64,000 bases of DNA from DATJIG01 sp050260515. GTDB lineage: Bacteria > Pseudomonadota > Alphaproteobacteria > SMXQ01. The translations under genes were made by a program, and so were the position numbers. Under the pieces are notes generated by a model, which did no database searches, was not told the origin of the DNA, and was given only the letters and a program-made list of their open reading frames with translations. The DNA lies in assembly GCA_050260515.1 (NCBI GenBank), contig JBLNCI010000045.1:7106-71105 (forward strand), read 5' to 3'. Of this stretch, positions 49,146 through 59,640 are shown piece after piece (the first letter of the stretch is position 1; each line of letters begins with the position of its first letter).

Positions 49146-50680
49146 CGCTCCGTCGCGTCGTGGGGCCGCGATCCGGGTTCGGCCGTCGGCAACGTGAGCC
49201 GGAACTCCGCGCCTCCGCCGGGGCGATTTCGCGCCCAGATACGGCCGCCGTGAGCCTCGACGACGGCCTTGCAGATCGCGAGACCGAGCCCGACCCCGAC
49301 ATCCGTCGCTTCAGTGCGGCCGCGGATAAAGGCATCGAACAGTCGCGCCGGATCGCCCTCGCCCAGCCCCGGGCCGCGGTCCTTCACCGCGATCTCGATC
49401 GCATCGTCGCGCGCCCGCGCATCGACCTCTATCGGCGAATCGCCCGGCGCATGCTTCACCGCGTTGTCGATCAGGTTGGCGACGACCTGCGACAGCAACA
49501 CGGCGTCCGCGCGCACCAACGGTAGATCTCGGGCGACGTGCGCCGTCACGCGGCGCTCCGATCCGCGACGGCGATGGCGCCCGACCACGGAGCCAACGAT
49601 CTCCTCGATCGACTGCCAATCGCGGCGCAACGCGAGCGCGCCGGACGACAGGCGCGCGAGCTGCAGGATATTCTCGGCCACCGCACTCATTTCCGTCGCC
49701 TCGCGCTCGATCGTCGCGAGCAGCCCCGCGCGCTCCTCCGCGTCCATGCGGTCGCCGCGGTCGGCGAGCGTTCCCGCGGCGCCGATAATGACGGCGAGCG
49801 GCGTCCGGAAGTCGTGCGAGATCGCCGCGAGCAGCGCGCTGCGCACGGACTCGGCCACCACATCGCGCGCCGCCGCCTCGGCCTTCGCCCCGAGCCGCGT
49901 GCGTTCGATGGCGACCGCGATCTGGCGCGCGAGCGCTTCGGCGTGAAGACGATCGTCCTCGGTCCGCTCGGTGCCGTCGCCGACGCCTATCACCGCAACG
50001 CCGAGTGCGCCTTCCGCGGCCGGCAGCGGCACGTACCAGGATGGCAGCCGGGGCCAATAGCCCGTGGTCGGGCCGATGGTGATCGGATTGCCGACGACCC
50101 AGCCCGCGGCGTCAAAGTCCACGGCGAGAGCCTCACTTTCCGGGGCCTGAGCGACGCGGGCCAGAGCGCCGTCGTCGCCTCCGCTCAACAGCAGGCAGCA
50201 CGGCATCCCAAATGCCTTGTGCAGGGCATGGACGGCGGCCTGCGCGAGGTCGCGCTCTCCCGTCGCTTCGCCGATCCGTTCGGCGAGCGCATATGTCTCG
50301 CGGGCGCGTCGCTCGCCCTGCCGAGCGCGGAGCGCCTCCGCACGCAGACGCGCGGCCAGGCCGCTCACCACGACGGCGACGAGCAACATCGCGGCGAGGT
50401 CGATGAGATACTCCCGGTCGACCTCGAACGTGTAGCGCGGCGGGATGAAGAAGAAGTTCAGGGCCGCGACGGCGAGCACCGTGGTGACGACCGACGTTGG
50501 CGCGCCGGCAAAGAAGGCGGCGACGACCACTGCCAGCAGATACACCATGGCCTGGCTGGCGAGCGAGTACTGGCCGTCCATCGCCCACGCGGCGGACGTC
50601 GCGACGGCGACCAGGGCGACAGCGATCACCGCCCCGGCGGCCGGCCCTATACGACGGTTCGTCGGACTCATTGCATCCAT
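49142..50680 (-). CDS. KdpD-like sensor histidine kinase without the N-terminal KdpD/Usp domain
   Basis: About 512 residues from ATG 50680. It contains the four-helix DUF4118 membrane domain of KdpD ('FFAGAPTSVVTTVLAVAALNFFFIPPR', over about 55-85), a GAF-like segment, HisKA with 'ISHDFRTPLAVIIG' (His289) and HATPase_c ('NLIDNAVKHAP', 'GVGLGLAICKAVVEAHGG'). It lacks the roughly 350-residue N-terminal KdpD and Usp domains of classical KdpD. It overlaps kdpE by four bases. An in-frame ATG at 50716 also exists. Confidence 0.83.
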   Translation of the reverse strand: MDAMSPTNRRIGPAAGAVIAVALVAVATSAAWAMDGQYSLASQAMVYLLAVVVAAFFAGAPTSVVTTVLAVAALNFFFIPPRYTFEVDREYLIDLAAMLLVAVVVSGLAARLRAEALRARQGERRARETYALAERIGEATGERDLAQAAVHALHKAFGMPCCLLLSGGDDGALARVAQAPESEALAVDFDAAGWVVGNPITIGPTTGYWPRLPSWYVPLPAAEGALGVAVIGVGDGTERTEDDRLHAEALARQIAVAIERTRLGAKAEAAARDVVAESVRSALLAAISHDFRTPLAVIIGAAGTLADRGDRMDAEERAGLLATIEREATEMSAVAENILQLARLSSGALALRRDWQSIEEIVGSVVGRHRRRGSERRVTAHVARDLPLVRADAVLLSQVVANLIDNAVKHAPGDSPIEVDARARDDAIEIAVKDRGPGLGEGDPARLFDAFIRGRTEATDVGVGLGLAICKAVVEAHGGRIWARNRPGGGAEFRLTLPTAEPGSRPHDATER

Positions 50681-50752
50681 GACGGGTACGTAGTCCCCGG
50701 CCCGTAAGGAACGCATAAAGACGAAGGTGGCGGAGGCGGCCCCGGCCCGAGC

Positions 50753-51238
50753 CTACTGGCACGTCCCGATCGAGCCCTCGGCGCAGATCCGCGCGCCGTC
50801 GATCCAGCGTGCGCCCGACAGATTGGCGCGGAAGAAGTCGGTGTTGCGGAGTTGCGCTCCCGTGAAGTCGGCGCCGGTGAGGTCGGCGTCGAAGAACTTC
50901 GCGCTGCGCAGATCGGCGCCCTTGAATGACGTGCCGCGCGCATCCGCGTTGGAGAAGTCGGCGTCCTGCAGGCGGGCTCCCGCAAGATCGGCACCGTCGA
51001 GCCGCGCCGAGACGAACTTGGCGCGCAGCGCGTCGACCTTCACGAGCTTCGCACCGGTCAGGTCGGCGCGCAGGAACTGCGCGTCGCGCAGCGCCACCCC
51101 CGTCAGGTCGACACCGCGGAAATCCCGGCCATCCAGGATGCAGCGGCCCCAGTCGACTCGCGGCGCGGGCGCGTCGGCGCAGTCGGCGCGGGCCGCCACC
51201 GGCGCAAGCAGCAGGACGAGCAGCACCAACCAGCGCAT
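50753..51238 (-). CDS. Secreted pentapeptide-repeat protein
   Basis: About 161 residues. The N-terminus 'MRWLVLLVLLLAPVAARA' is a signal peptide. The body contains about 15-20 pentapeptide repeats of the A(D/N)LXX type ('ADLTGAKL', 'ADLAGARL', 'ADLRSAKF', 'ADLTGADF'). These fold into a right-handed quadrilateral helix. Two Cys near each end ('DCADAP', 'RICAEGSIGTC') could be disulfide-bonded in the periplasm. Its function is unknown. The same frame is open far upstream on this strand, but that part is antisense to thiC. Confidence 0.8.
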   Translation of the reverse strand: MRWLVLLVLLLAPVAARADCADAPAPRVDWGRCILDGRDFRGVDLTGVALRDAQFLRADLTGAKLVKVDALRAKFVSARLDGADLAGARLQDADFSNADARGTSFKGADLRSAKFFDADLTGADFTGAQLRNTDFFRANLSGARWIDGARICAEGSIGTCQ

Positions 51239-51276
51239 GACGGAAACCTGATGTGGCGCGCGTCCGGAGAACAGGG

Positions 51277-51483
51277 TCAGTGATACGTCGGAACGTCGGG
51301 CTTCTGCGTCTCGACCACGCCCGGCCACGGCGTATAGGCGAACACCCACAGCGCGACGATGTTCACGATCGGAACCAAGGTGATCAGGCACCACAGCGGA
51401 TGACGACCGGCGCGGCGCAGGACCCGTGCCGTCGGATAGAGCACGACCACGAGCAGGATGATCGACAACAGCAGGTGCATCAT
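51277..51483 (-). CDS. Small two-helix membrane protein
   Basis: About 68 residues. Two hydrophobic stretches ('MMHLLLSIILLVVVLYPTA', 'LWCLITLVPIVNIVALWVFA') are separated by a short basic loop. An AAGGAG site lies nine bases upstream of the ATG. The second helix, with 'PIVNIVALWVFA', resembles short uncharacterised alphaproteobacterial membrane proteins. It is divergent from thiC. The longer open frame upstream is unlikely to be coding. Confidence 0.55.
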   Translation of the reverse strand: MMHLLLSIILLVVVLYPTARVLRRAGRHPLWCLITLVPIVNIVALWVFAYTPWPGVVETQKPDVPTYH

Positions 51484-51625
51484 GAGCCGGTCTCCTTGCT
51501 TCCACGTTGCCCGCGAGAGCTGTGGGCGATTGTAGGGGCCCCCGCGCGGTCGGGCCACCGTCGACGGCGAAGATTCGCTGTGACCGCCGTCTGCTTGACC
51601 TTTGCCGGACGGGGGCGCACCATCG

Positions 51626-51723
51626 CGCCGTCCTGGGGGTGCCCTCACCGGCTGAGACCGCGAGACCCGCGGAAACCCTTAGAACCTGATCCGGATCGTA
51701 CCGGCGTAGGAAAGGGACAGCGT
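51626..51723 (+). promoter_or_regulatory. TPP riboswitch (THI element)
   Basis: The conserved core 'GGGGGTGCCC', 'CTGAGA', 'ACCCTTAGAACCTGATC' and 'GCGTAGGAAAGGGA' is present in order. CGCCGTCC near 51627 pairs with the trailing GGGACAGCG to close P1. It lies about 90 bases ahead of thiC, and TPP binding should repress the gene by translation or transcription control. The exact mechanism is not visible. Confidence 0.93.
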
Positions 51724-51814
51724 GCCTGCGGCAGGACCGCGCACCGCCTTCCTCGTTTCCCCGCCCGGACCAGCCCGTCAACTCGTTCGGCCGTTCCGGC
51801 CAGGGAGACTTCTC

Positions 51815-53653
<1,839 letters not shown>

Positions 53654-53667
53654 CGGCGGCACCTGGA

Positions 53668-54573
53668 GTGACGGACTCGGCTGACCCGTGGTCGCGGGTG
53701 ACGGCGGTCGCCGTCGCCTACCGCAGCGCCGAGGTGATCGGCGCCTGCGTGCGCTCGGTCGCGAAGGCGCGGGCGGTGATCGTCGTCGACAACGCGAGCG
53801 ACGACGATTCGGCCGCGGCCGCTCGCGCGGCGCTGCCGTCGACCGTCGTGGTGTCCAACCCGGTCAACCAGGGGTTCGGTCGCGCCAACAACCAGGGCGC
53901 GGCGCTGGCCGAGACCGAGTTCGTCCTGTTCATCAACCCCGATGCCGAGCTGCAACCGGGCGCCGTCGAGCACCTGGTCGCGGCCGCCGACCGCTACTGG
54001 GACGCGGCGCTGTTCGCGCCGGCGATCCTGGACGCGCGCGGCGTCCGCATCCCGACCCACAACGTCGGGCTGTTCGACCAGGACCGCGTCAGCGGCAAGG
54101 ACCGCGTGCTGCCCGACGGCGACATGTGCGCGGACTTCCTGTCCGGCGCGCTGATGCTGGTCCGCCGCGAGACATTCCGGGCGCTCGGCGGGTTCGATCC
54201 CAGCATCTTCCTCTACTACGAGGACGACGACCTGTGCCTCAGGCTGCGCCGCGCCGGCCACGGGCTGGTGCAGGTGCCGGCGGCTGTGGCGCGCCACATG
54301 GGCGGGGCCTCGTCGCCGCCGACACCGGAGCTGGTGCGGCGGAAATTCTGGCACATGGCGTGGTCGCGGCTTTATCTTGAGGCCAAGCACCGGGGGCTGC
54401 GGGCGGCGCGGGCGACGGCGCTGCGGAACGCGGCCTCGTACGCGGCCAAGATCGCGGGCCACGCGGTGGCGCGCCATCGCGACAAGACTCTGCGCGACCA
54501 GGCGCGCCTCGCGGGCACCTACGCGTGGCTGCGCGGCCGGTCGGCGCTGATCGAGGCCGGGATAACCCCGTAA
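53668..54573 (+). CDS. Family 2 glycosyltransferase (rhamnosyltransferase-like)
   Basis: 301 residues from a GTG, 14 bases after thiC. The GT2 (GT-A fold) features are 'VIVVDNASDDDSAAAA', 'NPVNQGFGRANNQGAALAET', 'FINPDAELQPG' and 'YYEDDDLCLRLRRAG'. This pattern is common in rhamnosyltransferases that build surface polysaccharides. rmlD and rmlC follow on the same strand, so a role in transferring dTDP-rhamnose is a reasonable inference. No membrane helix is evident. Confidence 0.82.
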   Translation: MTDSADPWSRVTAVAVAYRSAEVIGACVRSVAKARAVIVVDNASDDDSAAAARAALPSTVVVSNPVNQGFGRANNQGAALAETEFVLFINPDAELQPGAVEHLVAAADRYWDAALFAPAILDARGVRIPTHNVGLFDQDRVSGKDRVLPDGDMCADFLSGALMLVRRETFRALGGFDPSIFLYYEDDDLCLRLRRAGHGLVQVPAAVARHMGGASSPPTPELVRRKFWHMAWSRLYLEAKHRGLRAARATALRNAASYAAKIAGHAVARHRDKTLRDQARLAGTYAWLRGRSALIEAGITP

Positions 54574-54607
54574 GGGGACTTGGGAGACGCTTTCGGGGGA
54601 TGTCGGC

Positions 54608-55519
54608 GTGAGTGAGCACACGCTTCTGGTGTTCGGCGGCGAGGGACAGGTCGGCCGCGCTTTCGCCGAAACCGCGCCGCCCCCGGGCTGGCGCATCGTC
54701 ACGGTCGGTCACGCCGATGCCGACGTGACGGACCCCGGCGCCGTGGAACAGGCGCTGCGCGCCCATCGTCCGAAGGCCGTCGTAAACGCCGCCGCCTACA
54801 CGGCCGTCGACAAGGCGGAGAGCGAGCGCGACATCGCCATGCGCGTGAACCGCGACGGCGCCGGCATCGTCGCCCGCGCCACGGCCGCGGCGAAACTGCC
54901 CCTCCTCCATATCTCGACCGACTACGTGTTCGACGGCACCAAGTCGGGCCCGTGGCACGAGGACGATCCGGTCGCCCCGATCGGCGCCTACGGCGTGAGC
55001 AAGGAAGCCGGCGAGCGGCTGATCCGCGAAAGCCAGCCCAACCACATCATCCTCCGGACGTCGTGGGTGTTCGGCTGCCACGGCGCCAACTTCGTCAAGA
55101 CGATGCTGCGGCTCGCCGAGACCCGCGACGAGCTCAGGATCGTCGCCGACCAGCACGGCAAGCCGACCGATGCCGCCGACGTCGCCCGCGCGCTGTGCGC
55201 AATGGCAGCGCGCCTCGACTCCAAGCCGCCACGCGCGCCATGGGGCACGTTCCATTTCGCCGGCAAGCGCGCGACCACCTGGTTCGGCTTCGCCGAGGCG
55301 ATCTTCGAGGAGGCGGCCAAGCGCGGGGTGCGCGCCCCGCAGCTCGTCCCCATCGCCACCGCCGAGTACCCGACCCCGGCGAGGCGCCCGGCGAATTCCG
55401 TGCTCGACTGCGCCAAGATCGAGTCGGTATATGGCGTCATCCCGCGCCCGTGGCTGGAAGGCCTGACGGCGACCCTCGACCGGCTGGTCGGGACGCCGAC
55501 GGTCGCCGCCAAGGCGTGA
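54608..55519 (+). CDS. rmlD: dTDP-4-dehydrorhamnose reductase
   Basis: 303 residues from a GTG. This short-chain dehydrogenase-like enzyme performs the last step of dTDP-L-rhamnose synthesis. 'VFGGEGQVGRAFAE' is the nucleotide-binding loop, 'STDYVFDGTKSGPW' and 'YGVSKEAGERLI' (YxxxK) are active-site features, and 'RTSWVFG' is typical. It also follows the rhamnosyltransferase-like gene. rmlA and rmlB are not in the window. Confidence 0.92.
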   Translation: MSEHTLLVFGGEGQVGRAFAETAPPPGWRIVTVGHADADVTDPGAVEQALRAHRPKAVVNAAAYTAVDKAESERDIAMRVNRDGAGIVARATAAAKLPLLHISTDYVFDGTKSGPWHEDDPVAPIGAYGVSKEAGERLIRESQPNHIILRTSWVFGCHGANFVKTMLRLAETRDELRIVADQHGKPTDAADVARALCAMAARLDSKPPRAPWGTFHFAGKRATTWFGFAEAIFEEAAKRGVRAPQLVPIATAEYPTPARRPANSVLDCAKIESVYGVIPRPWLEGLTATLDRLVGTPTVAAKA

Positions 55520-55554
55520 CCAGACCTGATGACCTTCGCACCGGAATCCCATCG

Positions 55555-56103
55555 ATGAAGTTCGAGCCGCTGGCCCTGCCGGGCGTGATCCGCGTCACGC
55601 TCGACGTCTTCCGCGACAACCGCGGAGCGTTCATGGAAACCTGGCAGGCGCGCAAATACGCCGACGGCGGCATCGCCGGCCCGTTCGTGCAGGACAACTG
55701 GAGCGAATCCCAGCGGGGCGTGCTGCGCGGGCTCCACTACCAGGTGGTGAATCCGCAGGGCAAGCTGGTCGCGGTCGTCCAGGGCGCGGTGTTCGACGTG
55801 GTGGTCGATCTGCGCAAGTCCTCGCCGACCTTCGGCCGCTGGCTCGCCGAGCCGCTGTCGTCGGAACGCGCGGTCGCGCTGTGGGTGCCGAAGGGCTGCG
55901 CCCACGGCTTCTACGTCACCAGCGAGCGCGCGGTGGTGCTGTACAAGTGCGACGACTTCTGGGCCCCGGCCCACGAACGCACGCTGCGCTGGGACGACCC
56001 CGAGCTCGACATCTCGTGGCCGCTCCCCGACGGCGGCGACCCGATCGTCTCGCCCAAGGACGCGGCCGGCAAGCTGTTCAAGGACGCCGAGCTGTTCGAG
56101 TAG
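55555..56103 (+). CDS. rmlC: dTDP-4-dehydrorhamnose 3,5-epimerase
   Basis: About 182 residues, a cupin-fold epimerase. 'GVLRGLHYQ' carries the catalytic His, and 'VVVDLRKSSPTFGRW', 'LWVPKGCAHGFYVTSE' and 'LYKCDDFWAPAHERTLRWDDPEL' (split over the last third) are RmlC motifs. It acts before RmlD in dTDP-rhamnose synthesis. It starts 35 bases after rmlD. It is convergent with metH, and both stop codons sit in one small palindrome. Confidence 0.93.
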   Translation: MKFEPLALPGVIRVTLDVFRDNRGAFMETWQARKYADGGIAGPFVQDNWSESQRGVLRGLHYQVVNPQGKLVAVVQGAVFDVVVDLRKSSPTFGRWLAEPLSSERAVALWVPKGCAHGFYVTSERAVVLYKCDDFWAPAHERTLRWDDPELDISWPLPDGGDPIVSPKDAAGKLFKDAELFE

Positions 56104-56116
56104 CGCTGCGCGCTAC
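56100..56116. other. Palindrome spanning the stop codons of rmlC and metH
   Basis: GTAGCGC (56100-56106) and GCGCTAC (56110-56116) are perfect inverted repeats around TGC. The TAG of rmlC and the TAG of metH each lie in one arm. There is no T-run, so it is a weak bidirectional hairpin at best. Confidence 0.5.
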
Positions 56117-59100
56117 ACCCCGAAGTACTTCGCCTGCGGGTGGTGGACGACGATCGCCGACGTCGACTGCTCGGGGTGGAGCTGGTCCTCGTCCGACATC
56201 ACGATGCCGACGCGATCGGCGTGCAGCAGCTCGAGGATCTGCCGCTGGTCGGCGAGGTTCGGGCACGCCGGATAGCCGAACGAATAGCGCGAGCCGCGGT
56301 AGCCCTGCGACAGCAGGGCGTCGATGTCCCGCGCGTCCTCGTCCGCGAAGCCGAGCTCGGCGCGGATCTTCTTGTGGACGTACTCGGCGAGCGCCTCGGT
56401 CATCTCGACGCCAATGCCGTGCAGATAGAGGTAGTCCTTGTAGCGGTCGGCGGCGAACCACTCGCGCGCCACCTCGCTCGCGCGCTGGCCCATCGTCACC
56501 ACCTGCAGGCCGATGACGTCGCGCTGGTTGGCATCGACGTCGCGGAAGAAGTCGGCGATGCACAGTCCGCCCGCCTTCTTCTGGCGCGGGAAGTCGAAGC
56601 GCGCGACCTCGGTCGTGCCGTCCTCGTCGTAGAGAATCACGGTGTTGCCGCGGGCCGCGCACTTCCAGTAGCCGTAGGCCGCCTGCGGCTGCAGGATCTT
56701 CTCCTTCGCGCACTGCTCGAGCAGGCGGTACAGCGTCGGCCGCAGCTCCTTGCGCGCCCACGCCATGTACTCATCGAGCTTGCGGCCTTCCTTCCGGAAG
56801 CCCCAGTGGAATTGGTACAGCATGCGCTCGTTGAGGTACGGCACGAGGGCCTTGAGCGACAGCTTCTCGATCACGCGCGCGCCGTAGAACGGCGGCGTCG
56901 GAATGGGAACGCCCGCGAGCAGCTCCGCCTTCTTGACCTTGGTCTCCTCGTAGTCGATCGGCCGCGCCTCGAGCGGCGGGATTTCGCCCGCGGTCGAGGG
57001 CGCGGGCTGGGCCGGAGCGCCCGCCTGCGCCGCGGGACGCGTGCGCTTCGGACGCGCCGCGGCCTTCTCGGCCCGCTCGGCGACATACGAGTCGAATACG
57101 CCCGACTTCACCTTCTCCATCAACGCGAGACCGTCAAACGCGTCCCCGGCGTAGGCGACGCGCCGCGCCTCGTATGAGTTGAGGCAGTCGGTCTCGACGT
57201 ACTGGCGCGTCAGCGCGGCGCCGCCGAGGATCACGGGGACATCGAGCTGCTGGCGGCTCATCTCCTCGAGGTTCTCGCGCATCACGACCGTCGACTTGAC
57301 CAGCAGGCCCGACATGCCGATGGCGTCCGCCCGGTGCTCGCGCGCCGCGGTGACGATGTTGTCGAGCGGCTGCTTGATGCCGAGGTTGACGACCTTGTAG
57401 CCGTTGTTGGTGAGGATGATGTCGACGAGGTTCTTGCCGATGTCGTGGACGTCGCCCTTCACCGTGGCGAGCACGATGGTGCCCTTCTCCTGGCCCTCGA
57501 CGCGCTCCATGAACGGCTCGAGGTAGGCGACGGCGGCCTTCATCGTCTCGGCCGACTGGAGCACGAACGGGAGCTGCATCTTGCCGGCCCCGAACAGCTC
57601 GCCGACCACCTTCATGCCGTCGAGCAGGAAGGTGTTGATGATGTCGAGCGGCGGATGCGCCTTCATCGCCTCCTCGAGATCGGCCTCGATGCCCTTGCGC
57701 TCGCCGTCGATGATGCGCTGCTTCAGGCGCTCCTCCGGGGTCTCGGCGCGGACCTTCTTCGCCCGCTCCTCGCCGGCGCGGCCGGCGAACAGCGCGATGA
57801 ACGCCTGGAGCGGGTCGTAGTCCTCGCGGCGGCGGTCGAAGATCAGGTCCTCGGCGGTCTTGACCTCGGCCTCGGGAATCTTGTGCAGCGGCGCGATGCG
57901 CGAGAAGTGCACGATGGCCCCGGTCATGCCGCGCTTCACCGCGTGATCGAGGAACACCGAGTTCAGCACGTGGCGCGCCGCGGGCGAAAGTCCGAACGAG
58001 ATGTTCGACAGGCCGAGGATGATCTGGCACTCGGGCAGCGCCTCGCGAATCATCTCGATGCCGTCGAGGGTCTCGAGTCCGAGCCGCCGGTCGTCCGCGT
58101 TGCCCGTCGCGATGGTGAACGTCAGCGGATCGATCAGCAGGTCCGACGGCGGCAGGCCGTACTTGCCGCAGGCGAAGTCGGCGAGCCGCTTGGCGATCCT
58201 GAGCTTGTCCTTCGCGCCCTTGGCCATGCCGGGCTCTTCGATGGTGAGCGCGATCACCGCGGCGCCAAACCGGCGCGCGAGCTCCATCCGCTTCGCCGCC
58301 GGCCCCTCGCCGTCCTCGAAGTTGATCGAGTTGATGATCGGCTTGCCGCCGTAGAGCTTGAGCGCGGCTTCGAGGACGCCGAACTCGGTCGAATCGATCA
58401 CCAGCGGCGCGGTGACGGAGCCGCGCATCCGGGTGATCACCTCGGTCATGTCGGCGATCTCGTCGCGCCCGACGAACGCGGTGCAGACGTCCAGCGCGTG
58501 CGAGCCCTCGTTCACCTGCTCGCGGCCCATCGCGACGCAGCCGTCCCAGTCGCCGTTCTCCTGGAACGTGCGGAACTGCTTCGAGCCGTTGGCGTTGCAG
58601 CGCTCGCCGATCGAGAAGTAGGCGTTCTCCTGGCGCAACGGCACCTGCTGGTAGAGCGACGCGGCCGACGGCACCCACTGCGGCGTGCGCCGCTTCGGCG
58701 CCGGGCGCAACTTGTTGCCGGCGACCCGACGCAGCATCGCGTCGAGTTCGCGGATGTGCTCGTCGGTGGTGCCGCAGCAGCCGCCGATCATGTTGACGCC
58801 GTTCTCGGTGACGAAGCGCTCGAGCCAGGTCGAAAGCTCCTTCGGCGCCAGCGGATAGTGCGGCTTGCCGTCGACCAGCTCGGGGAGCCCCGCGTTGGGC
58901 TGGCACGAGATCACGCCCGGCCAGTTCTCGCCGAGCCAGCGCACGTGCTCGGCCATCTCGCGCGGTCCGGTCGCGCAGTTGAGGCCCATCAGCGGCACGT
59001 CGAGAGAGTGCACGATGGTGGCGGCGGCGGCGATGTCGGCGCCGACCAGCAGCGTGCCGGTGGTCTCGACCGTCACCTGGACGAAGATCGGGATGTCCGA

Positions 59101-59640
59101 TTTGGCCTCGGCCTTGGCGCGCTTGCAGGCATTGACCGCGGCCTTGATCTGCAGCGGATCCTGGCAGGTCTCGATCAGGAACGAGTCGGCCCCGCCGGCG
59201 ATCAGGCCGGCCGCCTGCACCGTCAGCGCGTCCTCCAGCGACTGATAGTCGATGTGCCCCAGCGTCGGCAGCTTGGTCCCGGGGCCGATGTCGCCGAGCA
59301 CGAAGCGCTCGCGGCCGTCCTTGAAGGAATCGGCGGCCTCGCGCACGAGCTCCGCCGAACGCTTCGACAGCTCGAAGGCCTCCGACGACAGGCCGAACTC
59401 GCCGAGCGTGATCGGCGATGCGCCGAAGCTGTTGGTGGTGACCGCGTCGGAGCCGGCGGCGAAGTAGCTCCTGTGGATGTCGCGGACGATGTCGGGCCGT
59501 GTGCGGCACAGGATGTCGGTGCAGTTCTCCGCGCCGCCGTAGTCGCGCTCGACGTCGAGAGTGAGCACCTGCACGCGGGAGCCCATTGCCCCGTCGGCGA
59601 GCAGGACGTGATCGGACAACGCATCGAGGAAGCGACTCAT
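56113..59640 (-). CDS. metH: Cobalamin-dependent methionine synthase
   Basis: 1175 residues. It transfers a methyl group from 5-methyl-THF to homocysteine via methylcobalamin. The order of modules is: homocysteine domain with Zn cysteines ('GLNCATGP', 'GGCCGTT'), pterin domain ('SIGERCNANGSKQF'), B12 domain ('VKGDVHDIGKNLVDIIL', containing the DxHxxG cobalamin-ligating motif) and C-terminal activation domain ('YSFGYPACPNLADQ'). A Pro/Ala-rich linker precedes the activation domain. It overlaps metF by four bases and forms the end of the operon. Confidence 0.96.
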   Translation of the reverse strand: MSRFLDALSDHVLLADGAMGSRVQVLTLDVERDYGGAENCTDILCRTRPDIVRDIHRSYFAAGSDAVTTNSFGASPITLGEFGLSSEAFELSKRSAELVREAADSFKDGRERFVLGDIGPGTKLPTLGHIDYQSLEDALTVQAAGLIAGGADSFLIETCQDPLQIKAAVNACKRAKAEAKSDIPIFVQVTVETTGTLLVGADIAAAATIVHSLDVPLMGLNCATGPREMAEHVRWLGENWPGVISCQPNAGLPELVDGKPHYPLAPKELSTWLERFVTENGVNMIGGCCGTTDEHIRELDAMLRRVAGNKLRPAPKRRTPQWVPSAASLYQQVPLRQENAYFSIGERCNANGSKQFRTFQENGDWDGCVAMGREQVNEGSHALDVCTAFVGRDEIADMTEVITRMRGSVTAPLVIDSTEFGVLEAALKLYGGKPIINSINFEDGEGPAAKRMELARRFGAAVIALTIEEPGMAKGAKDKLRIAKRLADFACGKYGLPPSDLLIDPLTFTIATGNADDRRLGLETLDGIEMIREALPECQIILGLSNISFGLSPAARHVLNSVFLDHAVKRGMTGAIVHFSRIAPLHKIPEAEVKTAEDLIFDRRREDYDPLQAFIALFAGRAGEERAKKVRAETPEERLKQRIIDGERKGIEADLEEAMKAHPPLDIINTFLLDGMKVVGELFGAGKMQLPFVLQSAETMKAAVAYLEPFMERVEGQEKGTIVLATVKGDVHDIGKNLVDIILTNNGYKVVNLGIKQPLDNIVTAAREHRADAIGMSGLLVKSTVVMRENLEEMSRQQLDVPVILGGAALTRQYVETDCLNSYEARRVAYAGDAFDGLALMEKVKSGVFDSYVAERAEKAAARPKRTRPAAQAGAPAQPAPSTAGEIPPLEARPIDYEETKVKKAELLAGVPIPTPPFYGARVIEKLSLKALVPYLNERMLYQFHWGFRKEGRKLDEYMAWARKELRPTLYRLLEQCAKEKILQPQAAYGYWKCAARGNTVILYDEDGTTEVARFDFPRQKKAGGLCIADFFRDVDANQRDVIGLQVVTMGQRASEVAREWFAADRYKDYLYLHGIGVEMTEALAEYVHKKIRAELGFADEDARDIDALLSQGYRGSRYSFGYPACPNLADQRQILELLHADRVGIVMSDEDQLHPEQSTSAIVVHHPQAKYFGV

